Positions 6,391 through 13,122 of a DNA stretch of 38,687 bases are shown one piece after another. The notes under the pieces were generated by a model. That model saw only the letters and a list, made by a program, of their open reading frames with translations. It ran no database searches and was not told where the DNA came from. A program made the position numbers and the translations under genes. The first letter of the stretch is position 1. Each line of letters starts with the position of its first letter. This DNA comes from Chloroflexota bacterium. Lineage in GTDB: Bacteria > Chloroflexota > Dormibacteria > Dormibacterales > Dormibacteraceae. Location of the stretch: assembly GCA_005881825.1 (NCBI GenBank), contig VBEO01000005.1, forward strand, positions 1 through 38,687, given 5' to 3'.

Positions 6391-9195
6391 TCAACTGCAG
6401 CCGGTGGTGGCTCCGCAGTTGAGGCACTTGTAACAAGCACCGCTGCGCACGGTGATGGCGCCGCAGTCGGAGCAGGCGGGGGCGTCGGCGTTGACCACGA
6501 AGGCCAGCTTCTGGCCGGCGTGCCCGTTGCCGTTGCCGTTACCGCTGCCGTTGGGTATGACCTTGATCGGCGCCTTGGGCTCGGTCTCGGGTTCGGGCAG
6601 CTCGAGGGCCGGCGGCTCCCGCCGCACCACGCCCACCGCGTCCTGGTCCTCCTGGTCCAGGAAGCGGCTGGCCAGCCAGCGGAAGACGTAGTCCATCAGC
6701 GACTTGGCGATCGGCAGCTCCGGGTTCTTAGTGAACCCGCTGGGCTCGAAGCGCATGTGGCTGAACTTGTTGACCATCACGCGCAGCGGCACGCCGTACT
6801 GCAGCGCGAGGGAGGTCTGAGTGGCGAAGGCATCCATCATCCCGGAGATGGTCGAGCCCTCCTTGGCCATGGTCAGGAAGATCTCGCCGGGGGTGCCGTC
6901 GTCGTAGAGGCCGACGTGGATGTAGCCCTCGTGGCCCTGGATGTCGAACTTGTGGGTGATCGAGTTGCGCTCGTCGGGCAGGCGCCGGCGCACCGCCCGA
7001 GCCTCGCCGACCACGGCCGGCGCCGCGCCCTCTGCCTTTTCCTTGTCCTTGTCGCGCGAGGTCGACAGCGGCTGGGAGCGCTTGCACCCATCACGGTAGA
7101 TCGCGATGCACTTGAGGCCGAGCTTCCAGGACTCCAGGTAGATGTTCCCGATCTCCTCGACGGTGGCCTCGGTCGGCAGGTTGACGGTCTTGGACTGAGA
7201 GCCGGAGATGAACGGCTGGACCGCGGCCATCATGCGCACGTGCCCCATCGGAGCGATCGAGCGTGAGCCCTTGATCGGCTTGAAGGCGCAGTCGAACACC
7301 TTGAGGTCGTCGTCCTTGAGGTAACGCGCGCCCTCGATGGTGTCGTTCTCGTCGATGTACTCGACGATCGCCTTGACCTGCTCCTCCCTATAGCCGAGCT
7401 TGCGCAGCGCCGAGGGCACGGTGCCGTTGACGATCTTGAAGAGCCCGCCGCCGACCAGCTTCTTGTACTTGACCAGCGCCAGGTCGGGCTCGATCCCGGT
7501 GGTGTCGCAGTCCATCATCAGGCCGATCGTGCCGGTGGGCGCCAGCACCGTCGCCTGCGCGTTTCGGTAGCCGTGCTTCTGGCCGAGGGCGACTGCGTCG
7601 TCCCACGTTTCCCGGGCCGCCGCCACCACCGGACCCGCGGCACCGCCGGTGGGTAGCTCGTAGGCGGCGGCGCGGTGCTTGCTCATGACCCGCAGCATCG
7701 GCTCGCGGTTGGCCTCGAACTCGGCGAACGCGCCCTTGACCTCGGCCATCCGCGCCGACTGCGCATAGGCGCGTCCGGTCATGATCGCGGTGATGGCGCC
7801 CGCGTAGCGCCGGCCCTCGTCGGAGTCGTAGGCCAGGCCCATCGACATCAGGAGGGCGCCCAAATTGGCGTAGCCCAAACCCAGCGGGCGCAGCCGCTCG
7901 GAGTTGCGGGCGATCGCCGGCGTCGGGTAGGAGGCGCTGCTGACGATGATCTCCTGGGCGGTGAAGCAGACATCGATCGCCTTGCGGACCCGGTCGACGT
8001 CGAAGCTGCCGTCGGCGGCCTGGAACTTGAGCAGGTTGAGGCTCAAGAGGTTGCAGGCGGTGTCGTCCAGGAACACGAACTCGCTGCAAGGGTTGGTGGC
8101 GTTGATGCGGCCCGTGTTGGGAACGCAGTTCCAGTCCTGGATCGTGGTGTCGAACTGAAGGCCGGGGTCGCCGCAGATCCAGGCGGCCTCGGCGATCTCC
8201 TTCCAGAGCTCGCGGGCGGGATAGGTGTCGACCACCTGGCCGCCCACCACCGCCTTCGTGCTCCACCCGCCATCGTTCTCGACCGCCTTCATGAACTCGT
8301 CCGAAGCGCGGACCGAGTGGTTGGCGTTCTGGAACTGGACGGAGTCGTAGGCGCCGCCAGTGACGTTGAAGCCGGCGTCGTAGCCGGCCTCGATCAGCGC
8401 CCAGGCCTTCTTCTCCTCCTCGGCCTTGCACTTGATGAACTCGACGACGTCGGGGTGGTCGGCGTTGAGGATCACCATCTTGGCCGCGCGCCGGGTGGTG
8501 CCGCCGGACTTGATCGAGCCCGCGAAGGAGTCGTAGCCGCGCATGAACGAGACCGGGCCGCTGGCGGTGCCGCCGCCGCTGAGGCGCTCCTTGCTGGAGC
8601 GCAGGATGCTGAGGTTGGTGCCCGTTCCGGAGCCGAACTTGAAGAGCATGCCCTCGGTTTTGGCGAGGTCGAGGATCGACTCCATCGAGTCCTGGACGCT
8701 GTTGATGAAGCAGGCCGAACCCTGCTGGGCACGGCCGGGGACGCCCAGGTTGAACCAGACCGGACTGTTGAAGGAAGCGTGCTGGGTCACCAGCAGCCAG
8801 CGCAGCTCCTGGGTCCAGTTGGCCGCATCCTCCTCGCTCGCGAAGTAGCCACCTTCCCGCCCCCAGCGGGCGAGGGTTTCGACGACACGGTCGATGAGCT
8901 GGCGGACGCTGGTCTCCCGCTCCGGGGTGCCCTGGTTGCCGCGAAAGTACTTCTGGGCGACCACATTGAGCGCGAGCTGGGACCAGGCGCTGGGGACCTC
9001 GACCTCCTTCTGCTCGAAGATCAGCTGGCCCTTCTCACCAGTGATGGCGGCGGTGCGCCGTTCCCACTCGACCAGGTCGTAGGCGTGGGCTCCGGGCGGC
9101 GTGAAGTAGCGGTCGAAGTGGAGGCCCTTACCGCCGGGTGGCTTGCGTGTAGATGCGGATGCGGTTGCTGCGACGTCGGCTACGTTCTTGGCCAT
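6391..9195 (-). CDS. nrdJ: Adenosylcobalamin-dependent (class II) ribonucleotide reductase
   Basis: 934 aa. Reduces ribonucleotides to deoxyribonucleotides with a thiyl radical made from coenzyme B12, without oxygen or a second subunit. Visible: SAWSQLALNVVAQKYFRGN and HASFNSPVWFNLG near the N terminus, FKFGSGTGTNLS, the active-site loop ATNPCSEFVFLDDTACNLLS around residue 369 (Asn/Cys/Glu), APTGTIGLMMDCDTTGIEPD, a Gly/Asn-rich linker (GSGNGNGNGHAG) and a C-terminal Cys-rich tail (CSDCG, CYKCLNCG, TTGCS) that in relatives binds zinc and re-reduces the active site. ATG 9195 has AAGGAGG 16 nt upstream, a long spacing, but no other start is in frame. No other RNR gene in the window. Confidence 0.96.
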   Translation of the reverse strand: MAKNVADVAATASASTRKPPGGKGLHFDRYFTPPGAHAYDLVEWERRTAAITGEKGQLIFEQKEVEVPSAWSQLALNVVAQKYFRGNQGTPERETSVRQLIDRVVETLARWGREGGYFASEEDAANWTQELRWLLVTQHASFNSPVWFNLGVPGRAQQGSACFINSVQDSMESILDLAKTEGMLFKFGSGTGTNLSILRSSKERLSGGGTASGPVSFMRGYDSFAGSIKSGGTTRRAAKMVILNADHPDVVEFIKCKAEEEKKAWALIEAGYDAGFNVTGGAYDSVQFQNANHSVRASDEFMKAVENDGGWSTKAVVGGQVVDTYPARELWKEIAEAAWICGDPGLQFDTTIQDWNCVPNTGRINATNPCSEFVFLDDTACNLLSLNLLKFQAADGSFDVDRVRKAIDVCFTAQEIIVSSASYPTPAIARNSERLRPLGLGYANLGALLMSMGLAYDSDEGRRYAGAITAIMTGRAYAQSARMAEVKGAFAEFEANREPMLRVMSKHRAAAYELPTGGAAGPVVAAARETWDDAVALGQKHGYRNAQATVLAPTGTIGLMMDCDTTGIEPDLALVKYKKLVGGGLFKIVNGTVPSALRKLGYREEQVKAIVEYIDENDTIEGARYLKDDDLKVFDCAFKPIKGSRSIAPMGHVRMMAAVQPFISGSQSKTVNLPTEATVEEIGNIYLESWKLGLKCIAIYRDGCKRSQPLSTSRDKDKEKAEGAAPAVVGEARAVRRRLPDERNSITHKFDIQGHEGYIHVGLYDDGTPGEIFLTMAKEGSTISGMMDAFATQTSLALQYGVPLRVMVNKFSHMRFEPSGFTKNPELPIAKSLMDYVFRWLASRFLDQEDQDAVGVVRREPPALELPEPETEPKAPIKVIPNGSGNGNGNGHAGQKLAFVVNADAPACSDCGAITVRSGACYKCLNCGATTGCS

Positions 9196-9322
9196 CTTCT
9201 GGTGCGAGAAGCCTCCTTGGGTGGGATGCGGTCGCGCTGCTTAAACGGCGATCGGGAGAGATGAGAGAGGCCCCAGAGCATGCCCGCCACGTATGCCCCA
9301 GGGCCTCGAACGACTGTCCTGA

Positions 9323-9351
9323 ACTATACGAGCCCGAACCGCGCCTGTCAA
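9323..9351 (-). promoter_or_regulatory. nrdJ promoter TTGACA-17 nt-TATAGT
   Basis: On the minus strand, TTGACA (9346-9351) and TATAGT (9323-9328) are separated by exactly 17 bp, the best -35/-10 pair seen in the window. Transcription would start near 9316, giving a leader of about 120 nt before ATG 9195. The leader shows no recognisable cobalamin riboswitch. Confidence 0.75.
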
Positions 9352-9358
9352 GGCTCAA

Positions 9359-9374
9359 ACACAAGATGTTCGGG
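9359..9374 (-). promoter_or_regulatory. NrdR-like box 1
   Basis: ACACAAGATGTTCGGG (plus strand) resembles the NrdR box ACACWATATWTWGTGT in its left half and core. It lies directly upstream of the nrdJ -35 and shares CAAGATGT with box 2, centre to centre 32 bp. Confidence 0.55.
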
Positions 9375-9390
9375 TTTCAGATGGGGGTAA

Positions 9391-9406
9391 GCCCAAGATG
9401 TAGGTG
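9391..9406 (-). promoter_or_regulatory. NrdR-like box 2
   Basis: GCCCAAGATGTAGGTG shares the CAAGATGT core with box 1 at a distance of 32 bp, three helical turns. Paired boxes about 31-32 bp apart are the established NrdR pattern before RNR genes. Confidence 0.55.
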
Positions 9407-9455
9407 GATAGACTGTGGAAAACCCCGCCAGACCATCGGGAGAAACTGGGGATAA
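9403..9455 (+). promoter_or_regulatory. Three DnaA-box-like 9-mers upstream of nrdJ
   Basis: GGTGGATAG (9403), TGTGGAAAA (9414) and TGGGGATAA (9447) differ from TGTGGATAA by 2, 1 and 1 bases, all in one orientation and 11 and 33 bp apart. DnaA regulates nrdAB in E. coli; here it is only a suggestion. Confidence 0.3.
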
Positions 9456-9490
9456 GCGCGCCGTTCTTGCACAGAGGCCGCCAGTACCGC

Positions 9491-10561
9491 CTAGGGCCGG
9501 CCGGCAGCGGCGGATTGGGGCTCCTCCGCCTCCAGGAGCAAGAGGCTGTGCTGCGCCCCCCTCCCCCGGTCGGCTTCGCCGTCCGGGACCTGCCCGCGAA
9601 GCGGGGAGGAGGCCAGGTGCTCAGAGGTCTGGATGCCGTGGACCGAACCGCGGATGCGCGAGGTGATGCGCTTGCCGTCGTCGAAGACGTTGCTCAGCAT
9701 CTTGACGGCCTTCTCCAACCGGTTTTCGAGAGCGTCGTCGAGCGCGGTCAGCTGGCGGTCGATGTCCATCAGGGCAGCCTGGAGGTTGTCGAGGTCGACG
9801 GTCCGGCCGAACTGCAGGTGCATCTGATAGAGCGCCAGCAGGTAGGGCATGGTCATCGAGTAGCCGACGATGATCACGTGCTGCCGGTGCGCCTCGGCGA
9901 AGGCGTGGCGGCAGACCATGTAGGCCGCATCCGGGACCGAGGCCAGCGCCCAAGGCGTGGTGGTGTTGGGATCGATGTACTGGGCGACCTCCCGCACACG
10001 CTTCTCGACCTCGCGCTCGGCCTGCTGCGCCAGCACCACCTGGCGCTCGGGCGGGCAGGCCGCTTCGGCCAGCTCGGCCAGGGCGGAGCTGGAGGGCCAC
10101 TTCGAGTCGATCGGCATCACCTTGCCGCCCGGCATCCGGATCGCGAACTCGACCACCTTCCCGCGCACGTGATGGTTGCGGACCACCATCTCGGGCGGCA
10201 GGTGACGCAGCGCCTCTTCGAGGATGTTCTCGCCGGCCACGCCGCGCGTGGAGCTGCCGGCGATCACCGCCTCCAGCTTGCGGAGGCTCTGGCGCGCCTC
10301 GTCGTCGACTCGCTCCCGGGAAGCCAGCGCCGCCCGCATGGCCTCGAAAGCCGACTGGGTCGCGATCAGCCGCTCGCGCACGTCGGCCGCGCTGGAGTCA
10401 TGCCCCTGGCCGGCGGCGGCCAGCGCGCCGCGCAGGTCGGCGAGCTCGCGGGCCTGGGCGTCGGAGCGCCGCGCCACACCCGCAACCAGGGCGACGGCGG
10501 CGGCGACCCCGCCCATGATGAGCACAAGCAGCAGCGCGAACAGAAGTTCGGTGAGCGACAT
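9491..10561 (-). CDS. rmuC: DNA recombination protein RmuC
   Basis: 356 aa. RmuC proteins limit recombination between inverted repeats and carry a nuclease-like fold. Order: N-terminal membrane anchor (LLFALLLVLIMGGVAAAVAL), a coiled-coil stretch (SDAQARELADLRGALAAAG, VDDEARQSLRKLEAVIAG), then the RmuC domain with GVAGENILEEALRHLPPEMV, FAIRMPGGKVMPIDSKWP and YIDPNTTTPWALASVPDAAY. ATG 10561 follows a -10-like TACGAT by 7 nt; a GTG 36 bases upstream is less likely. The last 45 residues after GIQTSEHL are encoded by palindromic DNA and look like a recent extension into intergenic repeats. Divergent from the dCMP deaminase gene. Confidence 0.9.
   Translation of the reverse strand: MSLTELLFALLLVLIMGGVAAAVALVAGVARRSDAQARELADLRGALAAAGQGHDSSAADVRERLIATQSAFEAMRAALASRERVDDEARQSLRKLEAVIAGSSTRGVAGENILEEALRHLPPEMVVRNHHVRGKVVEFAIRMPGGKVMPIDSKWPSSSALAELAEAACPPERQVVLAQQAEREVEKRVREVAQYIDPNTTTPWALASVPDAAYMVCRHAFAEAHRQHVIIVGYSMTMPYLLALYQMHLQFGRTVDLDNLQAALMDIDRQLTALDDALENRLEKAVKMLSNVFDDGKRITSRIRGSVHGIQTSEHLASSPLRGQVPDGEADRGRGAQHSLLLLEAEEPQSAAAGRP
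9565..9605 (-). repeat. Two adjacent hairpins inside the 3' end of rmuC
   Basis: CCCGGTCGGC-TTC-GCCGTCCGGG (9565-9587, one mismatch) and CCCGC-GAA-GCGGG (9593-9605). Such GC palindromes are normally intergenic; here they encode the RmuC tail. Confidence 0.6.
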
Positions 10562-10568
10562 GTGGTGG

Positions 10569-10574
10569 ATCGTA
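10569..10574 (-). promoter_or_regulatory. -10 element TACGAT for rmuC
   Basis: TACGAT on the minus strand ends 7 nt before ATG 10561, consistent with a leaderless or nearly leaderless mRNA. Confidence 0.4.
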
Positions 10575-10613
10575 CTCCCCCGGCCGCGACCGCGCAACCT
10601 GCAGACCCGGGAT

Positions 10614-10619
10614 TAACAT
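10614..10619 (+). promoter_or_regulatory. -10 element TAACAT, leaderless-type
   Basis: TAACAT followed by 6 nt and GTG 10626; no ribosome site. Confidence 0.5.
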
Positions 10620-10625
10620 GGCCGC

Positions 10626-11081
10626 GTGCTGGCGTCCCAGGCCGATCCGGTTCCCGACCGGATCCCGCTCCAAGAGGTGTTCATGCGCATGGCCGAAGAG
10701 CTGGCCAAGCGGTCGACCTGCGCCCGCAACCAGGTGGGCAGCGTTATCACCACCGCCGACCTCACGCAGGTGCTCGGTATCGGCTTCAACGGCAACGCCC
10801 GGGGTCTTCCCAACCGCTGCGACAGCAGCGAGCCCGGCCGCTGCGGCTGCATCCACTCGGAGGCCAACGCGCTCATCAAGGCCGGCGCCCAGACCCCCGG
10901 CAAGGTCATGTTCGTGACCTGTTCGCCCTGCGTGATGTGCGCCAAGATGGTGGTCAACTCCAACGTGGAGCGCGTCTACTACCGCCAGGCCTACCGCGAC
11001 CCCGCGGGCGTGGAGGTGCTCCGCCGAGGTGGGGTGGAAGCGGAGCAGTACGACCGCTGGCGCGACCATTGGCGCGGCTGA
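10626..11081 (+). CDS. Deoxycytidylate (dCMP) deaminase family protein
   Basis: 151 aa. Predicted to convert dCMP to dUMP, the precursor of dTMP. Zinc-deaminase motifs: HSEANAL (zinc His and proton-shuttle Glu) and CSPCVMCAK (two zinc Cys). The extra Cys/His-rich loop RCDSSEPGRCGCIHSE between the N-terminal VGSVI strand and the first motif is typical of dCMP deaminases. Starts at GTG 10626. The following DHFR-like gene overlaps its end by 13 nt, and class II RNR and RmuC are close by, so the block serves deoxynucleotide supply. The riboflavin deaminase RibD is the other zinc-deaminase option but the loop argues against it. Confidence 0.87.
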   Translation: MLASQADPVPDRIPLQEVFMRMAEELAKRSTCARNQVGSVITTADLTQVLGIGFNGNARGLPNRCDSSEPGRCGCIHSEANALIKAGAQTPGKVMFVTCSPCVMCAKMVVNSNVERVYYRQAYRDPAGVEVLRRGGVEAEQYDRWRDHWRG

Positions 11082-11626
11082 TCTACTCGGCGATCGCATC
11101 GCTCGACGGCTACACCGCCGACGAGAACGGCAACTTCGACTGGGCCGCGCCGGACGAGGAGCTGCACCGCTTCGTGAACGATCTCGAGCGTCCGGTCGGC
11201 ATGTACCTCTACGGCCGCCGGATGTACGAGACCATGCTCTTCTGGGAGACTCCAGAGTCGGTCGCCGGCGAGCCTGAAGTGATGCGAGATTTCGCGCAGA
11301 TCTGGCGGGCGGCGGACAAGGTCGTCTTCTCACGGACCCTGGACACGGCATCTAGCGCCCGAACGCGGATCGAGCGCGAGTTCAGCCCGGACTGGGTCGA
11401 GCGGTTGAAGGCATCCAGCGACCGCGACCTGGCGATAGGCGGCCCGGAGCTCGCCGGCCAGGCGATCGCCGCCGGGCTGGTCGATGAATTCCAGCTCTTC
11501 CTGGTGCCCGTGCTGGTTGGGGGAGGCACGGCGTTTCTGCCGGAGGGCGTGCGAACGCGGCTCGAGCTGGTCGACGAGCACCGCTTCGAGAGCGGTGTTG
11601 TCTACCTCCAGTACCGGAAGGCCTAG
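11069..11626 (+). CDS. Dihydrofolate reductase-like (RibD C-terminal) reductase
   Basis: 185 aa, NADPH-binding DHFR fold of the RibD_C family. Signatures: LIYSAIASLDGYTADENGNF at the N terminus, MYLYGRRMYETM, KVVFSRTLD, LAIGGPELAGQAI and the closing DEFQLFLVPVLVGGGTAFLP. Many members are uncharacterised reductases; it need not be the thymidylate-cycle DHFR. Start taken as TTG 11069, inside the dCMP deaminase end, because the fold begins at once; no ATG/GTG is available. Its TAG stop shares CTAG with the convergent Nudix stop. Confidence 0.85.
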   Translation: MARLIYSAIASLDGYTADENGNFDWAAPDEELHRFVNDLERPVGMYLYGRRMYETMLFWETPESVAGEPEVMRDFAQIWRAADKVVFSRTLDTASSARTRIEREFSPDWVERLKASSDRDLAIGGPELAGQAIAAGLVDEFQLFLVPVLVGGGTAFLPEGVRTRLELVDEHRFESGVVYLQYRKA

Positions 11627-12309
11627 ACCCGCACCGGCTCCGGGATCACCTCGAAGCCGCCGTCCTTGCGCACGATCCGCGGCAGGATGGCGGGACCTTC
11701 CCGGCGCCGGCGCAGCTTGCGGATCAGGCGCGCGGCGTCCGGCTCGGGAGCGATCGACTCCAGGATGCGGCGGGTGGCGAACACCATCTCCAGGGATTCC
11801 AGCGCGGCGGCGGGACTGGTCCAGCGCCACTCCACGACCTCGCCCGCCTGCGGGTGCTCGACCTGGCCGGCCGGCAGCCGGCACACGAAGAAGCGGGCGT
11901 CGAAGCGACGCCGCAGCGGCTCGGGCGTGATCCAGCGTGCCAGGAAAGCCAGCCGGTCCAGGGCCGGCCGCAAGCTCAGTCGCTCCAGGGCGGCTCCCCA
12001 GGCTTCGCCCAAGCCCAGCAGCTCGCGCAGCGCCAGGCAGTCGCGGTTGCGCGCAAAACGGCCGCCCGGCCGCCGCGCCATCAGGACGCCCAGCTCCTCG
12101 AAGAGCTCGCGCACGGCGGCGGCTCGCGAGAAGTCGCCGAAGGCGTGGTCCTCGGCATGCACGCTGCCACCGGGGAAGACGTAGGCGTTGGGCGCGAACT
12201 CCGCGCCGCCCGGCCGCCGCATCATCAGGACTTCGAACGGTGAGCGCCCGCGCAGCACGATCACTGTGGCCGAGGGGCGGGGCTCGACGGGCGGTCCGTC
12301 CTGGAGCAT
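11623..12309 (-). CDS. Nudix hydrolase
   Basis: 228 aa. Hydrolyses a nucleoside diphosphate linked to another group; substrate unknown. Nudix box: FPGGSVHAEDH with RAAAVRELFEELGVL (REL-EELG core, about residues 50-80). The N-terminal strand SATVIVLRGRSPFEVLMMRR and the C-terminal RWITPEPLRRRFDARFFVCR plus GEVVEWRW match the longer Nudix proteins that carry an inserted helical region between the box and the last strand. ATG 12309 is the first standard start. A -10-like TACACT lies 6 nt before an in-frame ATC at 12336, so a non-standard upstream start is possible. Divergent from the SDR gene. Confidence 0.85.
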   Translation of the reverse strand: MLQDGPPVEPRPSATVIVLRGRSPFEVLMMRRPGGAEFAPNAYVFPGGSVHAEDHAFGDFSRAAAVRELFEELGVLMARRPGGRFARNRDCLALRELLGLGEAWGAALERLSLRPALDRLAFLARWITPEPLRRRFDARFFVCRLPAGQVEHPQAGEVVEWRWTSPAAALESLEMVFATRRILESIAPEPDAARLIRKLRRRREGPAILPRIVRKDGGFEVIPEPVRV

Positions 12310-12342
12310 GCCGGCGAGGCCCGGCGGTATCTCGATTCTTGG

Positions 12343-12356
12343 AGTGTAGTTAGCTT
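12343..12356. promoter_or_regulatory. Divergent -10 region between Nudix and SDR genes
   Basis: Minus strand TACACT (12343-12348) and plus strand TAGCTT (12351-12356, 5 nt before GTG 12362) are back to back, with a further TA shared at 12347-12348. Confidence 0.35.
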
Positions 12357-12361
12357 CGGGC

Positions 12362-13117
12362 GTGGACCTGGGGCTGGCCGGGAAGATCGCGCTGGTGACC
12401 GGCGGCACCCGCGGCATCGGCCTTGCCATCGCCCGCGCGCTGGCGGCGGAAGGAGCGCGGATCGCCGTCGCCGCCCGCACCGCGACTGACGTGGAGAAGG
12501 TCGCAGAAGAGCTCCGGGGACATGGCGTGGCCGCCGACCTCACCACCGAGGCGGGCTGCGCCCGCGCCTTGGAGGAGACCCGCCGGGCGCTCGGCCCGGT
12601 GAGCGTGCTTGTCAACAACCTCGGCCTGCGGGCGGGCTCGAGCTGGGAGGACACCGGCGTCGCCGAGGTGGAGCAGGCGATGGCCGGCAACCTGCTGCCG
12701 GCCGTCCGCCTGAGCCGGGCGGCGCTGCCGGACATGGAGCGGGGGCGCTGGGGCCGGATCGTGGTCGTGTCGTCGCTGTTCGGCCGCGAGGCCGGTGGCG
12801 CACCCGCCTACAACGCGGCCAAGGCGGCCGAGAACAGCTTCGTGACCTCTATGGGCCGGGCGGTGGCGGCGCGCGGCATCACCGTCAACGCGGTGGCACC
12901 CGGCTCCATCCTCTTCGAGGGCGGCTCCTGGTGGCGGCGCCGGCGCGAAGACCCGGAGGGCATCGACCAGTTCGTGCGCCGTGAGCTGCCCCTGGGCCGG
13001 TTCGGGACGCCCGAAGAGGTGGCCGCGGTGGTGGCCTTCCTGTCCTCGGTGCAAGCCGGGCTCGTGAACGCAGCCGTGATCGCCGTCGACGGCGGTCAAG
13101 GCCGATCCATAACCTGA
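12362..13117 (+). CDS. Short-chain dehydrogenase/reductase (SDR)
   Basis: 251 aa classical SDR with a Rossmann fold. Cofactor motif TGGTRGIG (residues about 14-21), NADP-preferring AARTATD after beta-2, structural NNLG, catalytic Ser in VVVSSLFG, YNAAK (Tyr and Lys) and NAVAPGSI after beta-6; the C terminus has the usual AVIAVDGGQ. An insertion rich in Trp/Arg (SWWRRRRED) sits in the substrate lid. Substrate unknown. Followed after 5 nt by the gamma-glutamyltransferase-like gene, so probably one operon. Confidence 0.9.
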   Translation: MDLGLAGKIALVTGGTRGIGLAIARALAAEGARIAVAARTATDVEKVAEELRGHGVAADLTTEAGCARALEETRRALGPVSVLVNNLGLRAGSSWEDTGVAEVEQAMAGNLLPAVRLSRAALPDMERGRWGRIVVVSSLFGREAGGAPAYNAAKAAENSFVTSMGRAVAARGITVNAVAPGSILFEGGSWWRRRREDPEGIDQFVRRELPLGRFGTPEEVAAVVAFLSSVQAGLVNAAVIAVDGGQGRSIT

Positions 13118-13122
13118 GCCAG

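Noticed and set aside
7675-9264. A very long plus-strand open frame opposite nrdJ
   Set aside because: Its codons mirror nrdJ; no protein family features, typical antisense shadow in GC-rich DNA. The same holds for long plus-strand frames opposite nuoN-nuoL, such as 14925-15836 and 18253-19611.
9196-9316. Cobalamin riboswitch in the nrdJ leader
   Set aside because: I could not find the B12-box or a plausible long-range fold in about 120 nt; NrdR-type control is better supported.
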